15,747 bases of DNA from JBGPIK01 sp041484845 (GTDB lineage: Bacteria; Desulfobacterota; Binatia; UBA9968). Shown piece by piece: positions 1 through 7,006 of the stretch (positions are counted from its first letter, which is position 1; each line of letters opens with the position of its first letter). The stretch spans positions 1-15,747 of the forward strand of contig JBGPIK010000127.1 in NCBI GenBank assembly GCA_041484845.1, given 5' to 3'. The translations under genes and the position numbers were made by a program. Under the pieces are notes generated by a model, which was not told the origin of the DNA, did not search any database, and saw only the letters and a program-made list of their open reading frames with translations.

Positions 1-389
1 AGTCTTTGCGCCAACTTTTCCGTAGTCGTCTCTACTTTCCAATGCCCGTCCGTTTCCTGTAAGCCCATGATCATCTCAAGCGGATTTTTCGTCCGCGCCT
101 GCTCCTCCTCGTTGCGTAAAATCCTGACAATCTCCCCCCGTTCCCCTCCCCTGACTCCGAACAGGTTAAGTTCACCGCCTGGGACCCGGTCGCGGATCTT
201 CGCGCAGGCTGGACAGTAAATCGGATGAGGATGCACCGGTGAGTTAAACCCCGCGGGCGCTGCGAGCTGCCAGTGGCGCCGATGATAGAAAGCTCCACAG
301 CCAGTGCACTGAATAACCCCTTTGGGCGATCGTCGCGGAAGATAGGTGTCCCTCTCCGCATCGATTTTCTTTATGCCGTATGGTCTCAT
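1..389 (-). CDS. BCAM0308-family zinc-ribbon protein, C-terminus cut by window edge
   Basis: The frame opens at the ATG at 389-387 and runs off the left edge without a stop, giving 129 codons plus two bases. The product has a basic N-terminus, then two Cys-x2-Cys knuckles (C28/C31 and C59/C62) that should form one Zn ribbon. A helical part around residues 85-110 contains RNEEEQ and NPLEMIMG, followed by a threonine-rich strand (VETTTEK). I recognise this layout as the BCAM0308 family, named after a Burkholderia cenocepacia gene; its molecular role is unknown. The start is supported by purine-rich AGGAG/GGAG just upstream. It lies 17 bases downstream of the zf-TFIIB gene on the same strand, so the two are very likely cotranscribed. 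A competing frame on this strand at 71-361 has no recognisable protein and is rejected. Confidence 0.85.
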   Translation of the reverse strand, partial: MRPYGIKKIDAERDTYLPRRSPKGVIQCTGCGAFYHRRHWQLAAPAGFNSPVHPHPIYCPACAKIRDRVPGGELNLFGVRGGERGEIVRILRNEEEQARTKNPLEMIMGLQETDGHWKVETTTEKLAQR

Positions 390-406
390 CTCCAGACTCC
401 TCTCTC

Positions 407-730
407 CTAGTCTTTGGCCGTTAACTTGTCGATCCACGCGCCCAACGGTCCCCGGGTGACTTTGCGGATTACCGCCTCAAGTTCTCCCTTATCCATCCAG
501 ATCCCGCCACACTTTAGACAACGGTCGAGGATAATCTCGTGAAAGCTGTACGTTTCCAGTAAACCGGCACACTTCGGGCAGCGGATCTCATTCCCCGTCT
601 TGTCCACTTTTCGCAGCTGTTCTTTGAGCTTGTTAAGCAATTCCCGGTCTTGCTCGGCAAAGTAAATGTCTTCCTTCGCGCGTTCCACCAGCTTCATCGT
701 CTCGCCAAAATGATCCTTTTCGTCTGCCAT
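407..730 (-). CDS. zf-TFIIB domain zinc-ribbon protein (107 aa)
   Basis: This is a small soluble protein. Residues 8-45 form a charged, helix-forming N-terminal half. A zinc ribbon follows with C51-P-K-C54 and C71-L-K-C74 and the family signature CGGIWMDKGELE, typical of zf-TFIIB (Pfam zf-TFIIB) proteins. The family is widespread in bacteria; a nucleic-acid or protein-binding role is assumed but not proven. The frame stays open upstream to 910, but the ATG at 730-728 is preceded by an AGGAGG about eight bases away, so I take that start. It is the first gene of a two-gene leftward unit with the BCAM0308-family gene and is divergent from the FNT channel. Two unrelated small zinc ribbons side by side suggest that they act together, but this is inference. 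Confidence 0.88.
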   Translation of the reverse strand: MADEKDHFGETMKLVERAKEDIYFAEQDRELLNKLKEQLRKVDKTGNEIRCPKCAGLLETYSFHEIILDRCLKCGGIWMDKGELEAVIRKVTRGPLGAWIDKLTAKD

Positions 731-1222
731 ACACCTTGCCTCCTGCAGCTCTAAAAGGACGCACGTTCGATGCCAACGTATAGGGTCTCTTCGCCGCGTC
801 CAACTGCTAAATTTACCGCTCGCAGATTCATTATCAAGTAGACGAAAGTAGTCCGCTTCCCGCAAATGCGAAAAGTCCTGTGACGAAATCGCAAGGATGC
901 AAAGAGGCAAGTGATTTGTCGATTATGGGCACACTTTTCACTCGTAGCAGCGGGGCCTCTTTTTTGCGTTGAGCCGTATGGGCAGATTTAAAAGACGCCA
1001 GGGTGGGTAACGCTTGCGGATTGAGAGGAAATCCTTATAGCGTGTTTTCTTACAGGGCGGCGGAGACTCAGACCCCGTTATGCTACACGTAAGACTAAAT
1101 GGCAGGCTTCACGGAAAAGCGCAGCTACCGTCACACAGCAATCGTGCGCGCAAACCTGGGGATCTGTTTGCTATGTTTCACACCTCCCGGGTCTTCCTGA
1201 ATACGGTACGCGTCGAAAAAAT
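731..1222. promoter_or_regulatory. Divergent intergenic region between zinc-ribbon genes and FNT channel
   Basis: This is 492 bases without a convincing gene; the open frame that covers 731-910 on the minus strand has no recognisable content. It must hold promoters for both directions. For the rightward genes the best match I see is TTGCGG (1014-1019), a 16-base spacer, then TATAGC (1036-1041), which is weak. I looked for an FNR-type TTGAT-N4-ATCAA box and for a sigma54 GG-N10-GC element and found no good copy of either. Confidence 0.4.
810..837 (-). promoter_or_regulatory. Candidate sigma70-type promoter for the leftward zinc-ribbon genes
   Basis: Read on the minus strand, TTGATA (837-832) is followed after 16 bases by TAAATT (815-810). 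These match the -35 consensus at 5 of 6 positions and the -10 at 4 of 6. Transcription would start roughly 70-75 bases before the ATG at 730. This is a visual match only; no flanking operator was identified. Confidence 0.35.
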
Positions 1223-2050
1223 GTGAAAAATATGGCGGAGATCTTCGGCTTTGACGCTTATTCACCCAAGGAGATCGCCGAGCGCGTTGAAACGATCGGC
1301 GTTACCAAAGCGCGTTTACCCTGGATAACCGTCGCCATGCTGGGTCTGCTGGCCGGCGGCTTCATCGGCTTAGGCGCGCTCTATTTTACGCTGGTCACGA
1401 GCGATGCGAGCCTTGGTTTCGCCGCCGCGCGGCTTTTGGGTGGGCTCGCCTTTTCGCTCGGACTGATTCTGGTTGTTGTAGCGGGAGCCGAGCTTTTCAC
1501 GGGAAACAACTTACTGGTGATGGCTTGGGCGAGCCGGCGTATTACGACCGGAGACCTCGCAAGAAATTGGTTGATCGTCTACCTCGCCAACTTTGCCGGA
1601 GCGGTCGGCCTGGCTTTTCTCGTTTTTTTATCGCACCACTGGCAGATGAACAGCGGCGCAGTGGGAACCACCGCGATAAAGATCGCCGCAGCAAAAGTTG
1701 CCCTACCTTTTTGGGAAGCTTTTTTTAAAGGTATCCTCTGTAACATTCTCGTCTGTTTAGCCGTGTGGCTCGCCCTCGCCGGCCGTAGTGTGACCGACAA
1801 GATCTGCGCTATCATTTTTCCTATATCAGCTTTCGTTGCTGCCGGCTTCGAGCACAGCGTCGCCAACATGTACTTCATCCCGCTGGGCATACTACTAAGA
1901 GAGAAGATCCCCGTCGCCGGCGCAGAAAACCTTTCCTGGTTCGGACTTTTTTCTAATCTGGTGCCCGTCACTCTAGGCAATACGGTCGGCGGCGGCGTTA
2001 TGGTCGCGCTGGTTTACTATTTCGTTTACCGGCAACCCGAAAAGCAGTAG
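1223..2050 (+). CDS. Formate/nitrite transporter (FNT/FocA/NirC) family channel
   Basis: This 275-residue membrane protein has the usual FNT length and six predicted helices. FNT proteins are pentameric channels that move small monovalent anions or acids (formate, nitrite, hydrosulfide, lactate) across the inner membrane. Family landmarks are present: AELFTGN with the gating-loop Thr93, Lys158 before helix 4, GFEHSVANM with the central-pore His211, and the C-terminal LVPVTLGNTVGGG repeat of helix 6. Lys158 and His211 align with FocA Lys156 and His209, so transport is probably intact. The whole length resembles FocA more than NirC, but substrate cannot be told. The start could be the GTG at 1223 or the ATG at 1232; neither has a strong Shine-Dalgarno. 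The small membrane gene and P-type ATPase follow on the same strand after a 115-base gap. Confidence 0.93.
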   Translation: MKNMAEIFGFDAYSPKEIAERVETIGVTKARLPWITVAMLGLLAGGFIGLGALYFTLVTSDASLGFAAARLLGGLAFSLGLILVVVAGAELFTGNNLLVMAWASRRITTGDLARNWLIVYLANFAGAVGLAFLVFLSHHWQMNSGAVGTTAIKIAAAKVALPFWEAFFKGILCNILVCLAVWLALAGRSVTDKICAIIFPISAFVAAGFEHSVANMYFIPLGILLREKIPVAGAENLSWFGLFSNLVPVTLGNTVGGGVMVALVYYFVYRQPEKQ

Positions 2051-2100
2051 AGTTTAAACCGTGAAGCCCCTTCCTCACTCGAAAACAGCGCGCCCGTGCC

Positions 2101-2145
2101 GCACAGAAGGAGGCTGCAGGCCGACAAGGACTACTGGGCCTGTGC
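2101..2145 (+). other. Competing inverted repeats between the FNT and small membrane genes
   Basis: GCACAG at 2101-2106 can pair with CTGTGC at 2140-2145, and CAGGCC at 2117-2122 can pair with GGCCTG at 2137-2142. The two pairings share their right arm, so only one can form. No T-run follows, so this is not an intrinsic terminator. It might be an RNA processing or stability element between cistrons. Confidence 0.2.
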
Positions 2146-2165
2146 ATGACTCTTACGCTTGAGAT

Positions 2166-2489
2166 ATGCCCACGCGAAGTGAGTCATTGAGCCAGCAAAT
2201 AGCGAGTCGTTCTATGAGCAGCCAGCGCGCGCAAATTCCGCTTGATTCTTTCGCTCATTCCCGCTGGCACCATCCTCGTGTCACCGCTGTCACGTCGGTT
2301 TTTCTGAGTAAAATCGCTAAGCACTTAGTGTTGCTCGCCTGTCTCATGATCCTAGGCAAAGCGACCGGCCGATTCACAATCAGCGAACTCGGCATTTTTC
2401 TGCTGACACTCTTTGCCACGATGGCGCATTTAGTGGGGCGCGCGCTTTCGCCGCGCTCGCCTGAACCACCGTTCAAGAGTTCGCCATGA
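2166..2489 (+). CDS. Small two-helix membrane protein, translationally coupled to the ATPase
   Basis: This is a 107-residue protein with no family that I recognise. Residues 1-40 are polar and rich in Ser, Arg and Gln. Two hydrophobic segments follow, about 45-65 (VFLSKIAKHLVLLACLMIL) and 73-92 (SELGIFLLTLFATMAHLVG), then a Pro/Arg-rich tail. Its TGA stop overlaps the ATPase ATG as ATGA at 2486-2489, a classic coupling arrangement, and the ATPase has little ribosome-binding sequence of its own. That overlap plus the two clean membrane segments is the main reason to believe it is coding. The Shine-Dalgarno before 2166 is weak, and an internal ATG at 2214 is an alternative start. It might be an accessory or regulatory peptide of the pump, by analogy with KdpF or FXYD proteins, but this is speculation. 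Confidence 0.6.
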   Translation: MPTRSESLSQQIASRSMSSQRAQIPLDSFAHSRWHHPRVTAVTSVFLSKIAKHLVLLACLMILGKATGRFTISELGIFLLTLFATMAHLVGRALSPRSPEPPFKSSP

Positions 2490-5400
2490 TCGCGGAGTGC
2501 CTTGGACCGACGAAAGTTGTTTTCGGCCTTAAGGGGAATTTTTCCGACGTCGTTGAAAAGCTCTCCAGCCGGTCGAGCCTACCCGGTCTGGCGGCACAAC
2601 TCCTTTCCCAGAAGCCGGACCAACAGAACGAATGCTATAGCTATATCGGCGACGGGATCGCGGTTCCCCATTTGCGGGTCGAGCATCTTCCTGCTCCGGA
2701 ACTAATCCTGGGTCTTGCCCCGGAAGGGCTCTCATTTAACGGCCACAGAATCAAAATTGTACTCCTGCTGGCGACTCCCGCCGAGCAGCCCGCACAACAT
2801 TTACAGCTTCTGCAACGCATCTGCTCGTTGCTTCCTGCGGTGCGCGATGAACTACTGAAACAACGCGACCCAGCGCATGTGCTCCAAGTGATCGCGCGCG
2901 CGGAGCAGCAATCCGCTCTGCCCACGTACATGAATTTGACGCAGGAGCAAATTGGCTTTGAGCTGCAGACGGATCTCGTCAAAGGGCTGATCTCAGCCGA
3001 AGCCAGCGCCCGCCTCGCGCACTATGGACTCAACGTGCTCAAGCGTGCCCGCCGGACGCCGTGGCAACTAAAGCTGGTTAAAAATCTGTTCAGCTTTTTT
3101 GCCGTTCTGCTCTGGATTGCGGCTTTGCTCTGTTTCATCCCCGGGGTGGATCTCCCACAATTGGGCGTTGCGGTTCTCGCCGTGGTTGTCGTCAATGGTC
3201 TCTTTGCCTTTTTCCAGGAATATAAATCCGACCGGGCGTTGGAAATGCTGCAGCAAATGATGGCGCAACAGTGCCGCGTCATTCGCGACGGCCAATTGAG
3301 TGAGATTGAAGCGAGCATGCTGGTTCCCGGCGATCTCATTGCTTTGGAGGAAGGCGATCTCGTGCCGGCCGACGCACGCTTAGTGGAAGCGTTTGAGGTC
3401 GAAGTGGATAATTCATCGCTCACCGGCGAATCGACAGCGGCGCGGCGTTATAAGTCCGACCAGCCGATTTTGATCGCCGGGAAATTTCTGTGGATTGAGC
3501 TTCCCAACATTGTGTTCGCCGGCACTTCCTTGCTACGCGGGCGCGCCAAGGCGGTGGTCTTTGGCACCGCGATGAGTTCCGAGATCGGCAAGATCGCCCA
3601 TCTAACCCAGGGAATTGAAGTGGAGCAGAGCCCGCTGCAAAAACAATTGCGCGGTACCGTCTATGCCATCGCCGCCCTTGCCGGCGGGCTCGGTTTGCTA
3701 TTTTTACTCTTGGGTTGGCTGGTTGCCGGTCTCTCTTTTATCGAGGCCTTTGTTTTTTTCATCGGTCTTTTTGTCGCCAATGTTCCCGAAGGGCTTCTGC
3801 CTACCGTTACCCTCGCTCTCGCCATGGGCGTGCAACGCATGGCTAAAAGACATGCGCTCGTGAAAAACCTGCCCTCTGTAGAAACGCTGGGGTGCACCAC
3901 GGTGATCTGCTGTGACAAGACCGGCACGCTGACGCAAAATCTAATGATGGTTACCGAGTTGGCGGTGGAAGGTCGCATCATTAATGTTTCGGGCATCGGT
4001 TACCAACCTACCGGGAATTTTACCCTTGAAGGTGAAACCCTTTCACTGGAAAGCATTTCGCGCTGGACTCCGCTCCGGCGGCTGCTCGAATGTGCCTTCA
4101 TCTGCAACAATGCCAAAATCGAAAAAACTGGGGCGGACTATCGCGTCATCGGCGACCCAACCGAAGGCGCGCTCACGTGCCTGTCCGAGAAAGCCGGTAT
4201 ACGGGGCACGTACCTGCGGCTTCATCTCAACCCGTTTGAGTCGATTCGCAAACGCATGAGCGTGGTGGTGAAGCGCAGCCAGCGCGACCAACCCACCATC
4301 TATGTAAAAGGCGCGCCGCTGGAAACGTTGCAACGTTGCGACCGCATCTTGATGGGCGACGAGGCGCGGCCAATGACCGACGATGAGCGCGAACGGATCA
4401 TCCAAGACAATGATTCGATGGCCCGCCGCGGTCTGCGCGTCCTCGCGTTCGCTTATCGTGACGGCGAAGGATTGCAGGAACCAGCCTATGCTTCCGACAA
4501 AATTGAGGATCGTTTGGTGTTCCTGGGGCTTGCGGCCCTTTCCGATCCGGTCCGCCCCGAAGTCCCGCCGGCGATCCGCGCCTGCCACACCGCGGGAATT
4601 CGCGTCATCATGGTTACCGGAGACTACGCCTTGACCGCCGCGAGCATCGGCCAGCAAATCGGACTGGGACAATCTTCACCGCTCCAGGTTTTCACCGGCG
4701 CGGAAGTTTCTGAGATGAACGAAGAGCGCTTGCGCGGCATCTTGGCGAACGGAGAAACGATTTTTGCCCGCGTCGCCCCCGAGCATAAATTGCGCATCGT
4801 TTCAGTGTTAAAGATTATGGGAGAAATCGTCGCCGTCACCGGCGACGGCGTCAACGACGCGCCGGCGTTGAAGAAGGCCGACATTGGTATCGCCATGGGA
4901 CTGCGCGGCAATGACGTCGCCAAAGAAGCTGCGCACATGATTCTCACCAACGATAACTTCAGTTCCATTGTCGCGGCCATCGAAGAAGGCCGCGCCATCT
5001 TTGACAATATTCGCCGCTTCATGGCTTATATTTTCAATCACAATCCGCTGGAAATGTACCCGTACATCGTCTGGCTCCTCTTCCCCGGCGTTCCCCTGAC
5101 AATGACGGTGATGGGAGTTTTGGCCGTCGACGTCGGTACTGATCTCATTCCGGCAATGGGTTTGGGCGTGGAACCGCCCGAGAGTGGCATCATGGAACGT
5201 CCTCCACGGCGCCGAGATCAAAAACTTCTGTCCCTAAGCTTCATCCTGCAGAACTATTTCGTTCAAGGAACTCTAGTGGCCTTCAGTTGTTACGCCACGT
5301 ATCTCTATTTTGGGTGGGTTATAGGCTATTGGCGACCGGGCCTCGGCTTCTCGGCGATGCCGTCCGAGCCGGAAGGATTGAATTTCGACCAAGCGTCGCA

Positions 5401-6004
5401 CGTTTACCTTCAAAGCTTGACCGCCTATTTTTTCGCCGCGGTAACAACGCAACTCGCGAATGTCCACTGCCAGCGTTCATGGCAAAGCTCGTTGTTCTCG
5501 CGGAGTTTCCTGGAACCGAGGCACCGTCGTGAAATTCTCATATCGATCTATGGCTGGCGACCCACGCGATATGCGGTTCGAGTCAAACTGGATTACGACA
5601 TCACGGGTGCCACCGGGATCGAAGCCACAAAGGCTTTCCTCGCTTTAACCGCCACCCTGCTCACGTATCCCTTCAAATTTGCTCTGGCACTGTTGTCCAG
5701 CATAGTGGTAAAGCTTGAAAAGCCTCTGATCGTCCCGCTAACTGTTCGTCTCGCACGCTATTTCGAACGGCACTACATTCTCTTTAATTTTATTTCCAAT
5801 CCGTTGATCGATCTGGGAATTTTCATCGAGTTGCTGCTCTGCTATTTCTTCTTTTACACGCCACTGTCCAGGATCTACTATTTCGCGCCGGTGCCCTGGC
5901 ATGTGTATCTATTCGCCTCTCATGGCACCGTCCTGCTCTTGGTGTTCGAGGAAGTTAAGAAGTACTACCGCCGTAACGGACACGCCCTAGAGCTTCTAGG
6001 GTGA
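2486..6004 (+). CDS. EIIA-like domain fused to Na,K/H,K-type (IIC) P-type cation ATPase
   Basis: This 1172-residue pump couples ATP hydrolysis to cation transport across the membrane. Residues 5-140 are a PTS EIIA type-2 (PtsN/EIIA-Mtl-like) domain: IGDGIAVPH62 carries the phospho-acceptor histidine position and AQHL has the second active-site histidine (H105), but the usual Arg before it is replaced by Gln/Lys. Residues 145-190 resemble the cation-ATPase N domain. Pump motifs follow: actuator TGES (313-316), M4 PEGLL (434-438), phosphorylation site DKTGTLT (D477), KGAP (608-611), and hinge TGDGVNDAP (785-793). M5 HNPLE (852-856) and M6 DVGTD (882-886) hold cation ligands. The C-terminal FEEVKKYYRR matches the end of Na,K-ATPase alpha. 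An insert of about 90 residues (about 1010-1100) separates M8 and M9. The ion cannot be fixed from sequence. Confidence 0.93.
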   Translation: MIAECLGPTKVVFGLKGNFSDVVEKLSSRSSLPGLAAQLLSQKPDQQNECYSYIGDGIAVPHLRVEHLPAPELILGLAPEGLSFNGHRIKIVLLLATPAEQPAQHLQLLQRICSLLPAVRDELLKQRDPAHVLQVIARAEQQSALPTYMNLTQEQIGFELQTDLVKGLISAEASARLAHYGLNVLKRARRTPWQLKLVKNLFSFFAVLLWIAALLCFIPGVDLPQLGVAVLAVVVVNGLFAFFQEYKSDRALEMLQQMMAQQCRVIRDGQLSEIEASMLVPGDLIALEEGDLVPADARLVEAFEVEVDNSSLTGESTAARRYKSDQPILIAGKFLWIELPNIVFAGTSLLRGRAKAVVFGTAMSSEIGKIAHLTQGIEVEQSPLQKQLRGTVYAIAALAGGLGLLFLLLGWLVAGLSFIEAFVFFIGLFVANVPEGLLPTVTLALAMGVQRMAKRHALVKNLPSVETLGCTTVICCDKTGTLTQNLMMVTELAVEGRIINVSGIGYQPTGNFTLEGETLSLESISRWTPLRRLLECAFICNNAKIEKTGADYRVIGDPTEGALTCLSEKAGIRGTYLRLHLNPFESIRKRMSVVVKRSQRDQPTIYVKGAPLETLQRCDRILMGDEARPMTDDERERIIQDNDSMARRGLRVLAFAYRDGEGLQEPAYASDKIEDRLVFLGLAALSDPVRPEVPPAIRACHTAGIRVIMVTGDYALTAASIGQQIGLGQSSPLQVFTGAEVSEMNEERLRGILANGETIFARVAPEHKLRIVSVLKIMGEIVAVTGDGVNDAPALKKADIGIAMGLRGNDVAKEAAHMILTNDNFSSIVAAIEEGRAIFDNIRRFMAYIFNHNPLEMYPYIVWLLFPGVPLTMTVMGVLAVDVGTDLIPAMGLGVEPPESGIMERPPRRRDQKLLSLSFILQNYFVQGTLVAFSCYATYLYFGWVIGYWRPGLGFSAMPSEPEGLNFDQASHVYLQSLTAYFFAAVTTQLANVHCQRSWQSSLFSRSFLEPRHRREILISIYGWRPTRYAVRVKLDYDITGATGIEATKAFLALTATLLTYPFKFALALLSSIVVKLEKPLIVPLTVRLARYFERHYILFNFISNPLIDLGIFIELLLCYFFFYTPLSRIYYFAPVPWHVYLFASHGTVLLLVFEEVKKYYRRNGHALELLG
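5983..6003. other. Short hairpin overlapping the ATPase stop
   Basis: CCCTAG (5985-5990), loop AGCTT, CTAGGG (5996-6001) form a perfect 6-bp stem, extended by one G-T and one C-G pair. It sits over the last codons of the ATPase, in a 36-base convergent gap with the LapA-domain gene. The sequence beyond it lacks a long T-run in either direction, so termination would be weak at best. Confidence 0.3.
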
Positions 6005-6040
6005 ACTTTGCGCAGGTCGTTGGCCAGTGGCGAGCCCGGA

Positions 6041-6541
6041 CTACTCTGGTTTGATCTGATCTTGTGCGCCGAGTTTTCGTTTGAGAAAATCGTCGACCTC
6101 GCCGACATAGGCGGCGAGCGTATTGGCGGACTGTTCGATGGCGGTGCGCAGCTCGCGGTCTAGCTGATCCAATTTCGCTAGAACATCAGCTTGCCCTCGC
6201 TCACGCTGCTGCCGATTTTTCTGTAATTCGTCATCGAGAAATTGACGCAACTGGCTGTAACGCGACGCCTCGGATTCATCGGCAAGCGCGCGCTGCGCCT
6301 GCAACTCGCGGGCGTGCCGCCGGGCGTCGAGTAGAACCGTCGTCTGCAGGTAAATCACAAAGGCGAGAAACAAAATCGCCATCAAGAAGGTAAGCCCGAG
6401 CATGATCAGCCCGAGCGGGGCATCGACGGTGCCGAAGCCAAATCGTAAAGTCGTCGGCGCAGTGAAGGCGCCCCAGTTGAGGGCGGCAAATAATGCCAGC
6501 GCGCCCGCAGCGAATAGGATCAGAATGGTGCGCAGCGGCAT
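6041..6541 (-). CDS. LapA-domain (DUF1049-like) membrane protein with coiled-coil tail
   Basis: This 166-residue protein has a first membrane helix at about 5-22, a short exposed loop containing NWGAFTAPTTLRFGFGTVDAPLG, and a second helix at about 43-66. A long charged, Gln/Arg/Glu-rich coiled-coil region follows to about residue 155. The NW-x-F...DAPLGLIML pattern fits the LapA/DUF1049 family; in E. coli LapA works with LapB in controlling LPS synthesis at the inner membrane. The tail here is much longer than in E. coli LapA, so only the domain, not the function, is transferable. A TTG-started frame reaches 6559, but the ATG at 6541-6539 has GAGG five bases upstream and is preferred. It is convergent with the ATPase and follows the CMD-like gene on the same strand after 84 bases. 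Confidence 0.72.
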   Translation of the reverse strand: MPLRTILILFAAGALALFAALNWGAFTAPTTLRFGFGTVDAPLGLIMLGLTFLMAILFLAFVIYLQTTVLLDARRHARELQAQRALADESEASRYSQLRQFLDDELQKNRQQRERGQADVLAKLDQLDRELRTAIEQSANTLAAYVGEVDDFLKRKLGAQDQIKPE

Positions 6542-6625
6542 AAAGACCTCATGCAGCAAGCATAATCTCGGGCGCTTACCGAATCAATAATTCACCGCCA
6601 CAGCGTGTTAAAACAAGCCGTCTTC

Positions 6626-7006
6626 TTACCGCTTGCGGCGCGCAACTCTCTCGGATACCACGACGCCGCGCCTGCCTCCGATCCGGGAGCGGACTCGCCC
6701 GTCGAGTTCATCTTTAACCCAGGTGAGCGCCGCTATTGTGGACGGAAAACCCAACGTGGTGAGACCCATTAAAACAAGGTGGCAAATTTCTTCCTTGGTC
6801 GCCCCCTCTGCGAGAGCTCGACGCGTATGGGAATGAACTGCGCCCTCCCTGCGCGCTCCGATGGCCATGGCGAGTTTCACCAACTCTCTTTCCTTCGCGC
6901 CGAGCGGCCCTGCCCCGTGGGACAAGGCGGCTAGTTTGTCATAGGCCTGCCAAATTTCTGGATAGTTTGCCTTGAACCATTCATAGGGCCTTGGAAGTTT
7001 AACCAT
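6626..7006 (-). CDS. Carboxymuconolactone decarboxylase-like (AhpD/CMD fold) protein
   Basis: This is a 126-residue all-helical protein of the CMD/AhpD fold. Residues 37-66 (AKERELVKLAMAIGAR then HSHTRRALAEGA) and 70-95 (TKEEICHLVLMGLTTLGFP) follow the family pattern. The Cys-x2-Cys pair used by AhpD peroxidase partners is absent: residues 52-60 read RREGAVHSH, keeping only the histidine (H60). The only cysteine is C75. It is therefore probably not a thiol peroxidase; a CMD-type lactone/decarboxylase role or an unknown role is more likely. The tail from 104 is very basic (RVRSRIGGRRG...RRKR). A longer open frame reaches 7183, but GGGAGG six bases before the ATG at 7006 and the start of homology there fix the start. 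The bicupin and amidohydrolase genes nearby may also belong to aromatic-compound metabolism. Confidence 0.85.
   Translation of the reverse strand: MVKLPRPYEWFKANYPEIWQAYDKLAALSHGAGPLGAKERELVKLAMAIGARREGAVHSHTRRALAEGATKEEICHLVLMGLTTLGFPSTIAALTWVKDELDGRVRSRIGGRRGVVVSERVARRKR

Noticed and set aside
71..361. 96-codon minus-strand open frame
   Set aside because: Arg-rich composition with no family pattern. The overlapping frame starting at 389 encodes a clear zinc-ribbon family protein.
731..910. N-terminal extension of the zf-TFIIB gene
   Set aside because: The frame is open, but the extension has no domain and a strong AGGAGG marks the ATG at 730.
731..1222. FNR or sigma54 control of the FNT gene
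   Set aside because: It would be expected for an anaerobic channel, but I found no acceptable FNR box or GG/GC sigma54 element.
4043..4672. 209-codon minus-strand frame inside the ATPase gene
   Set aside because: It is antisense to strongly conserved pump motifs. Its length follows from the codon bias of the real gene.
2486..6004. Ca2+-ATPase (SERCA/PMCA-type) assignment
   Set aside because: M4 PEGLL, M6 DVGTD and the C-terminal FEEVKK region match Na,K/H,K (IIC) pumps better than Ca2+ pumps. The ion itself remains unassigned.
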